Source of the DNA: Lantana camara
Lineage: Eukaryota; Streptophyta; Magnoliopsida; Lamiales; Verbenaceae
DNA length: 64,000 nt
Direction: 5' to 3'
NCBI GenBank assembly: GCA_037501455.1
Contig: CM074855.1
Coordinates: 35,993,001-36,057,000, forward strand
Under the pieces are notes generated by a model. It was not told the origin of the DNA. It made no database searches and saw nothing but the letters and a program-made list of their open reading frames with translations. Made by a program: the position numbers and the translations under genes. This document shows positions 57,449-64,000 of the stretch, piece by piece. The first letter of the stretch is position 1; every line of letters starts with the position of its first letter.

Positions 57449-58151
57449 TGCGTTGGTTGGCTTATATAAATAACTTATTTCTTATTCGTTGGTTGACGTA
57501 GGCGTGACATAGCACATGAACGATTCGTCTGCGTTGTGATTCTAAAGGTGGTTCTTAAGGGCTCAAAAGGTGTCTCCTACATATGTTGTACTTTGTCCCG
57601 CGAATTCAAGAGGTGGCTTTCATGTGAACAATACTTTACCTCACATAGAACTGTATTGGGATTCTAGAGGTAGCTCCTATGAGCTCAAGATGTAACTTCC
57701 GCATATATTATAATTTGTCCCACTGGTTCAAGAGATGGTTCCCATGTGCATAGCACTTTATTCGCATAGCACTTAGCTTCCATAGCTGACGAGCGACTCT
57801 AATACCACTTATTATACTCCGGGCCGGCAGGCCCTATAGACGCGATACCAAGTATTCGAATCCATTGAATGTAACATGAAATTGGACCTAAACTACTGTC
57901 GAACTCGTTTGACACGTTAGACCCATTTTAGACTCATGTACATGTGTGTAAAAATGTGTTAGTAGATGTTAATATCTGTTAGTATGTGTACAAATATGTT
58001 AGTGTGTGTAAATGTATGTTATTATTTGTAAAAATGTGTTAGTGTTTGAAAATGTGTTATTAGTGTGTGTACATGTATGCTAGTGCGTGTAAAATACTTT
58101 TGCGTGTGTAAATTTAAGTAATAATATGTTAGTGTGTTCTATGTCTACCTT
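57449..58151. repeat. Repeat-bearing remnant with a decayed LTR-element primer site
   Basis: A diverged tandem duplication of about 120 bp occupies about 57537-57775 (both units contain GATTCTA.AGGT, TTTGTCCC and TTCAAGAG). The minus strand reads TGGTATTAGAGTC at 57807-57795, a degenerate tRNA-iMet primer site, so the region may be the leader of a dead minus-strand LTR element. At about 57946-58135 a GT-rich minisatellite repeats TGTTAGTGTGTGTAAATGT-like units. No gene is visible. Confidence 0.45.
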
Positions 58152-58485
58152 GAGGTGTGTATTCGGTATATACCGAATTGATCGAACCGAAATTTCGGTT
58201 TATGCCAAAATGGCGTACCGAATACCGAAGTTTTCTGTTCGGTACGGTTTTTACTGAAAAAAGCTCGGTACAATTTGGTATATAACCGAATTACCAAATT
58301 TTATTAAAAAAAAAATAATTGAAAGAACTACATATTTTTACATTAAAGTTTCTCCAAATCTACAAAATACAAACAATAAGATTCAAGATAAGAGTATAAA
58401 GTATTATTTTTGTTTTGAATAAAAGTGTTAATTAGACTTGGAAATAAGAATAGCTAAATATATTAAAAATGTTATTAGTGGGTAG

Positions 58486-58545
<60 letters not shown>

Positions 58546-58852
58546 CTGATAAAGAATTTCATATACATATATGTATTTATTTATAAGCTGATAAACAATT
58601 TCATATACTATGTGTAGGAATATAATTTATATAATATAATAAAAATATATATTAAAAAATACATATAATATCTAATTCGGTATTTCGGTCGGTTCGGTAT
58701 ACTGCACATGTATACTGATACCGAACCGAATACCGAATTTTTGAAAAACCTTATACCGAATATCGAACCGAATTTTCGGTTCGGTATTCGGTACGTACCG
58801 AATTTTCGGTATCGGTCGGTTCAGTCGGTAATACTGAACTCTGGACACCCCA
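58152..58852. mobile_element. hAT-like non-autonomous repeat with CGGTAT-rich palindromic ends
   Basis: The left end (GAGGTGTGTATTCGGTATAT) and the complement of the right end (GGGGTGTCCAGAGTTCAGTA) are related, and both flanks are full of self-complementary strings such as ATACCGAA/TTCGGTAT. The interior is AT-rich with an (AT)n run at about 58489-58543. No transposase is visible. The family is inferred from the GGGGTGT-type ends; a target duplication was not found. It separates the copia gag from its start. Confidence 0.5.
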
Positions 58853-59986
58853 ACATCCTGAACCTAAAGGTTCTAATTTCAAGCAATGGAAAGAAAGTGT
58901 TCTGATTATGCTTAGTTGTGCGGATCTCGACTATGTATTGAGTTTTGATCGCCTTGCGGATGTAATTGATAATAGCACTACTGCACAGAGATCTGCATAC
59001 GAAAAGTGGGAGCGATCAAACTGCATAAGTTTGATGATCATGAGGCGCTTAATTCCGAAAGTCATAAGGGGTGGTATTCCTGATGAAGAAAATTCTAAAA
59101 GTTTCCTGAACCAAATAGCAAATCGATTCAAAACTAATGAAAAGGTTGAGACGACCATTACTTTTAGTAAGCTCTTTTCTATGCGGTATAATGGTAAGAG
59201 AAACATAAGGGAGTACATCATGGTGTCCAATCTAGTGACAAGACTTAAGGGCTTAAAGCTTGATTTGTCGGATGACATACTTGTGCACTTAGTCTTGATC
59301 TCACTTCCAGCATAATTTAATCCATTCAAAATCTCTTGTAATACTCTAAAGGAGAAATGGTTGCTAAATGAGCTTATAGCTCAATGTGTGTAGGAAGAGA
59401 AGAGATTGAAACAAGATAGTACTGAAAGTACTCATTTGACTATGACTTCTAAGGATAGGGCTACCACCAATAAGAGAAAAAGGAATAAGGATAACGGAAC
59501 TACAAAATTGGGACAACCACACCTAAAGTGCAAAACAAAGAGAATTTGGTTATTTCATGTTACTTTTGCAAGAACCTTGATCATACAAAGAAGGATTGTC
59601 CAAAATATGCCGCCTGACGTGAAAAGAAATGTAGACCTCTTAACCTTGTTTCAGATGTTAATTTGGCTTTAGTACCTAGTGACACTTGGCGGATAGATAC
59701 GAGTGCAACTACTCACATAAGTGTCACAATGCAGGATTGCCTAAGGTGTTGAGTACCAGTTGATGCTGAAAGATACATTTATGTGGAAAATGGCAATAAA
59801 GCTTTAGTAGAATCTATTGGGGTTTTGAGATACTATTTTTATTAGAATTTGGAAGAAATTTTCGTTGTACCGTCATTTAAACGGAATTTGATATTTATTT
59901 CTTATTTGGACAAATCTAGATATTCTTGTTCATTTGGAAATGAAAGTTGTGTTTTTTCTTTAAATTCAAATATTGTTGGTACTAGT
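58853..59986 (+). pseudogene. Copia gag-protease remnant
   Basis: Begins within gag (SNFKQWKESVLIML), continues through KWERSNCISLMIMRR and NIREYIM to HLVLISLPA, where a stop interrupts at 59313; the reading resumes with EKWLLNELIAQCV and a Lys-rich stretch. In another frame a zinc knuckle CYFCKNLDHTKKDC follows (about 59561-59602), then a protease-like segment whose active site reads DTSATTH. Multiple stops and shifts. Both ends are cut, by the hAT-like repeat on the left and by the element starting near 59987 on the right. Confidence 0.85.
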
Positions 59987-61348
59987 TGATGGGTCCGAAT
60001 CTGAGGGGTCTAAACTCCGATCACTTTACGATTTGTTTAGTGTGGGGAACCAGAAAATGGGATCCGTCGGAAAAGATGGGGGGTCCAACCTGCTAGGAAA
60101 AACACAAAAAAGCAAACGGTCAGAAGGCCAAGATGGGGGAGCTGGGGGTAATGCCCAGTTTGGCTCTCCGACGCTCAAGTCAGATTATGATCTGAAGGGA
60201 GTAATTGCAGAGCTCAAAGATATGAAAGCTTGCTTACAGTGAAGGGGATGAACTCCTTTATTTATAGTTGAGGGTCAGGGACTCTTTGGTAATTGCCACT
60301 GTGTGGTCCTGATCTAATGTTGCCCTAACACGTAGCGTGATGAGGAGAAACCTAGGAGGAATCCCCTGCAAAAGCTGACAAAAAGTTGGTGGCAGGCAAC
60401 AGTAGCAGGTGTGCGGGTGTGTACCTTGTGTCAGAGAACCGTTTTGGGTTGTTAACGAGGGCGAGGTGCATGCTCGAGTTTAAGATAGGCTTTGGAGGCT
60501 CGCGGGTCCGAGGGGCACCTTGGCCGATGCCATGGAGCATGAGGGGAGAACCAAAGCCTCTGTCCATTAATGTGGAATGGTTCCTCCGAGGGTGAATGTG
60601 TGAGGACACTGAGGGTCACGCTACATCACGCTCGAGATCTAACCCTTTTGACAAATCAGTATGTACTTGCGAACGAGGGCGAGGCTCGTCCCGAGGGTGG
60701 CATATGTGGGGCCTTGGCTCCCATGCGTCGCACGCTGATGACGCTACGTGTCAAAACGAGGGTCAAGCGTGTTTTAGCCCCATCATTTTGTCCCTCCAAT
60801 TCTGTAGCCTTCAGTAATGAGTGCTGTAGAATTCCTGATTTTAAACGTCCGAGGGTGACGCTCGTTTAGAAAGGTTGCGTGCTTGGAAATTTTCTTCTGA
60901 ACAAGCAATTAATGATGTCCTTTCATACTGACAGCTCGAAACGTCAGGCATTAAATGCTACAGGCTGAGTGGGCACGACTTTTCAGGAAATGACACGTGA
61001 ATCTTGGGACTTGTGTGACAGTTCCCAATAGTGGGCAGTTACTAAGGCGGGAATGATTGCAACTTTTGAATTAATTTGCCTAAATCTCACCAACCACCTT
61101 CCCTATAAATAGGGGTTCAATTACATCCATTTTCCTTTACGCCACTCTCCCCAGCATTCATAAAAATTCTCAGAGATCTTCCTGCATTTCAGAGGATTTC
61201 CAGCAAAACCTAAACTTTTTCCAAGAACTTTAGGTATATTTTGAACTTCTTCTAACGCCCTTTCGCTAACCCTAGAGTAGTTAGGATTTATCCACCCGAA
61301 TCTCTGTCGTCGCCAAAATCTTCGCATCTTCCCCAACCTTAGAAAACC
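59987..61348 (+). other. 5' region of a Transposase_28-type element
   Basis: Sequence quality changes at about 59987 (TGATGGGTCCGAATCTGAGG) from the copia remnant to a more GC-balanced stretch without a recognisable protein. It includes CTCCGACGCTCAAGTCAG, seen in LTRs of some plant gypsy families, a TATA box TATAAATA at 61104-61111 and a CT-rich leader up to the ATG at 61349. It could be an LTR plus leader, but no primer site was found. Frames at 59973-60242 and 60570-60869 are unconvincing. Confidence 0.45.
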
Positions 61349-61949
61349 ATGTCGGGAGATCATGTTGAGGAATTTGTTCGAGATCTTGAGGACAATGCTA
61401 GCCAAAGTTCATCCCCCCATGATCCCATTCCCCATCACGAAACGGTGGCCAAAATCTTCGGGGATACAAGGGATGAGTATTTAGATGCATCGGTGTCTGG
61501 CATAGGAGAGAGAAATCCGGGTGGTGTTGACCACCTTTGTGATGAGATGGAGCTAGTAATGGAGGTGGAACGACAAGGGGTTACACTGCCATTGACGGAG
61601 AGTGCTACCCACCCCCATCGCCGCACGGTGACGGTGGCCATTCCGGATCCCATTCAAGAAGAAGTGGAGGTGGGACCCTCAGAAGATCCCCCTGCTAAAC
61701 GTAGGAAGAGGACTAGGAAATCCAAGAAGTCCAACGAGGGTGAAGGTTCGGGAATGCAAGCCACTGAAAGGACACCCGATGAAACTCCCAGTACCATAAC
61801 CATCGGGGACTTGGTCTCAATGAGAGCTCCAAGGTATTGGGACGAGCGTTTTACCTATAGGATTCCGGCAGCACATGAGAGGGCTAACAACCCCCCTCCT
61901 GGGCAAATGGCAGTTTACAAGGATGCGGTTGAAGCGGGAGGGTTGAGAT
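61349..61949 (+). pseudogene. Transposase_28-like (putative gypsy-type) protein, truncated
   Basis: An open frame of about 200 codons from ATG 61349. The N-terminal half is acidic, with a basic patch KRRKRTRKSKKS near residue 116 that looks like a nuclear signal; the end reads GQMAVYKDAVEAGGLRL, the start of the motif in Transposase_28 (putative gypsy-type transposon) proteins, where the conserved C-terminal domain should follow. It is cut at 61949/61950 by a copia LTR; the last few codons to the stop at 61969 come from that LTR. Confidence 0.65.
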
Positions 61950-63096
61950 TGTTAGGAATAGTGCCCTAGAAAGCCGATTACATATCCGCTTTGTGCTTTT
62001 CCTTATTGTAATCACAGACAATCTTTGAATAAAATAACGAATTGAGGCAACACTTCTTTATATGCTCTTGTTTGGTATGCGTTTACTTTTGCTGTGCATG
62101 TATGAGAACTCCCCTAATCCTGATGACTTTTAGGACTCTACCATTTAGGTGAAATGGTTCATGAAACGAGCCCTATGTCACATAAGTCATGATTAGTAAA
62201 ATACTCCAAGCCGATGAGTCCTACAGACAGTGGGAGTGTCAACCTGACTCCTCTAAGGCTTGCTTGTGGGATCACGCCCTTAAGAAGGACCACCTTGTTT
62301 CATGGAGGTGCAAAGTGTATAGTTGATACGTGCGTGATACATGAGGGTGCTTACTTTAATAAGTAAGTTCACTGAGGTGCCCCGTGTGAGAACATTCCTA
62401 AATGGGAAAGGAAGTTTCTATTTCAGGAAATGGAAACTTCCAGATTAGGAAACATCTCACGAGTCATTGATGTGATTAATTGATCCTTAGACTTGAGGTT
62501 CCTTGTCACTTTATGAGTTAACTCTGTAGTCTTAGGTATAAGCTTTAAAGGGTGTCGCCTTAGACAACTGATTCAAGGCTTATGCTGGGACTGCACAAGT
62601 GACTCATGAAAGTGAATGAGAATCAAGATAGGACCTACACTTGCATTTGCAAGGTGATCTCTTATTGTGTAAGTCATTCATATGCCATATGGAGTCCTTG
62701 GCCAAGGCAGTAGATCAAGACATCAAGAAAAGTGTTTCTTGGATTGAGATCAAATGGATATGAAATGCACTTAGCTTTAAGACCGGATTATTAGGGTTCT
62801 GATTATTCCCTTGCCCTAGATCTTGGTTGAGAGATAGTAAGTAGGAGGATTGTATCTCACATGAATCAATGACTTAAAGGTTCTGTCGAATCCGAACATT
62901 CCAATTCAGCTAGGGGTTAAACACCTGTTGCTAGACTATGGTCGTTTAATCTGTGGACTGATTAATTAATTAGTGAATTAATTAATTAGGGTCACTGCTA
63001 ATTGAATTGAGAACCTAGAGGGTCACACACAACAACTTGGTTACATGAGTTGAGGCTTGAAAATGATTAAACGAGTTAATCGGGCCAAGAGGGTTC

Positions 63097-63167
63097 CACA
63101 CGTGTGAAATCACACGTGTGGCTCACGTGAGTGACACGTGTCACTGTGACACGTGTCACACACGTGT
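63097..63167. promoter_or_regulatory. G-box (CACGTG) cluster in copia LTR
   Basis: Six ACGTG palindromes in 71 bp: 63097-63106 and 63111-63120 (CACACGTGTG), 63124-63129, 63131-63144 and 63146-63159 (GTGACACGTGTCAC), and about 63160-63167. CACGTG is the core bound by plant bZIP and bHLH factors. It lies about 340-410 bp upstream of the TATA box. Confidence 0.75.
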
Positions 63168-63504
63168 ATATATATATTATATATATATATATTAAATAAT
63201 TAATTAGTTAATTATTTAATAGACTTTGGTTTAATTTTGAATTAAAAAGAAAGTCTAATTTTGGAGAAAATAATCTAGTTAATTAATTATGAATTAATTA
63301 ATTAGATAAAAATAAGTTATTTATTTTATAATAAATAAAGTATAAAATTATCCAAAAATAGTTTGGATATTTTTGGGCTCTCTTCAAAGTTGACTAGAAT
63401 TAGAATTCAAAGTCAAGGTTGGAAAATACTTGATCATCAAGTAATAGGAGAGAGGGGAACCAAATCCTTTCCCAACAAGGATTTGGATCGGCAACCCCCC
63501 TTCC

Positions 63505-63530
63505 TATATATAGGGGAGCATAAGCTCCCC
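63505..63530 (+). promoter_or_regulatory. TATA box and start-proximal hairpin of copia LTR
   Basis: TATATATA (63505-63512) is followed at once by GGGGAGC-ATAA-GCTCCCC (63513-63530), a 7-bp stem with a 4-nt loop at or just before the expected RNA start. Confidence 0.6.
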
Positions 63531-63900
63531 TTTAGAGCGAATAGACAATTCTTGGTTCATGTGTTGAACACCTTCCTTTCTCCAAGATTAAATTAAACCC
63601 TAGGTTAAGCCCAAACACTAACTAGAGAACTAGCATCCTTACTAGTTAGATTGTGATCAAGTTGGTGGACTTTCTCTAGAGACTTCAAGTTAGAAGTTTG
63701 AAGATTCGAGCTTTACCAAGGAGAGGGGATCAAGCCGCGTGAAGAGCGTTCTTGGGTGGCTTGAAACGCTTCAAGAAAGAATAAAAGAAAAGTAAGTTTT
63801 CTATCTTTACGAATTTGGTTACACGATTGCGAGTCCTAGATCCTTTTGTTGGGAAAAATTTTTAAATTCCGCTGCTTTCTGATTCGTGTTTTCCAACAAG

Positions 63901-63913
63901 TGGTATCAGAGCC
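63901..63913 (+). other. Primer binding site of copia element 3
   Basis: TGGTATCAGAGCC lies two bases after the LTR end, of tRNA-iMet type. The remaining bases to 64000 are the element leader. Confidence 0.9.
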
Positions 63914-64000
63914 ACCTCGTTAATCGTGTTTCTGATTCGTCTCAATTATTCTGAATTTGGTAGAAATTCTTAGGCTTAGATGCGAATTAGGTATTCATGA

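Larger units (their letters stand above)
61950..63898 (+). mobile_element. Copia element 3, 5' LTR
   Basis: 1949 bp, starting TGTTAGGAATAG and ending TTCCAACA, short inverted repeats typical of LTR ends. It is followed by a primer site. It is the same family as the truncated LTR at 8507-9628. It contains a cluster of CACGTG palindromes at 63097-63167, a TATA box at 63505-63512 and a hairpin just after it. The element continues beyond the window. Confidence 0.9.

Noticed and set aside
60352..60609. 85-codon minus frame and overlapping plus frames at 60386-60869
   Set aside because: No recognisable domain, mutually overlapping, in a GC-balanced non-coding leader.

Overview
This window comes from a repeat-rich plant nuclear genome, most likely a eudicot. 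The evidence is a spliced plant-type CCCH zinc-finger gene with a CT-rich leader, plus several classes of plant transposons inserted into one another. Only one gene looks intact: a four-exon CCCH zinc-finger gene at 25578-30641 (+), resembling Arabidopsis C3H6. A second host-like or LINE-like gene (DUF4283 plus CCHC knuckle, minus strand, start at 23640) has been broken by insertions.

Layout. 1-2765: 3' parts of two Ty3/gypsy LTRs. 2766-8506: a Ty1/copia element on the minus strand, missing gag and part of integrase and carrying a 0.57-kb piece of gypsy reverse transcriptase. 8507-9628: a truncated copia LTR. 9629-11228: a truncated gypsy LTR. 11229-12006: the 3' part of the DUF4283 gene. 12012-23475: gypsy element A, with 5-bp target duplications (AATGA) and a gag-only interior, itself carrying a 3.4-kb solo LTR (17334-20728, duplication GATAC). 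23481-23640: the 5' part of the DUF4283 gene. 25578-30641: the CCCH gene, with a MITE-like insert in intron 1. 30985-32033: a small poly-A retroposon and a copia gag scrap. 33895-47286: a 13.4-kb CACTA (En/Spm) transposon (TSD TTC) with TNP2-like and TNPA-like genes on the minus strand and a second solo LTR (40086-42910, TSD CTGAT) inside the TNP2 coding region. 47356-57443: gypsy element B, a chromodomain-type (Tekay/Del-like) element with near-identical 2634-bp LTRs and TSD CAATG. 57444-61949: decayed fragments (hAT-like repeat, copia gag-protease, Transposase_28-type ORF). 61950-64000: the 5' LTR and primer site of another copia element that runs out of the window.

Main unexplained signal. 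Five distinct gypsy LTRs carry, about 0.9-1.6 kb from the LTR start, GC-rich palindromes with arms specific to each LTR but the same design: arm-CG-NN-CG-arm. They occur in pairs whose starts are 31-34 bp apart, about three helical turns. Arms change in a compensated way between copies, and two closely related solo LTRs have different palindrome sets inserted at the same place. The same LTRs share a small inverted repeat at the expected transcription start. Elements A and B share a covarying 19-nt hairpin next to the polypurine tract. Together these look like an undescribed cis-acting module of this retrotransposon clade. All homology calls are from reading the sequence; no database search was run.
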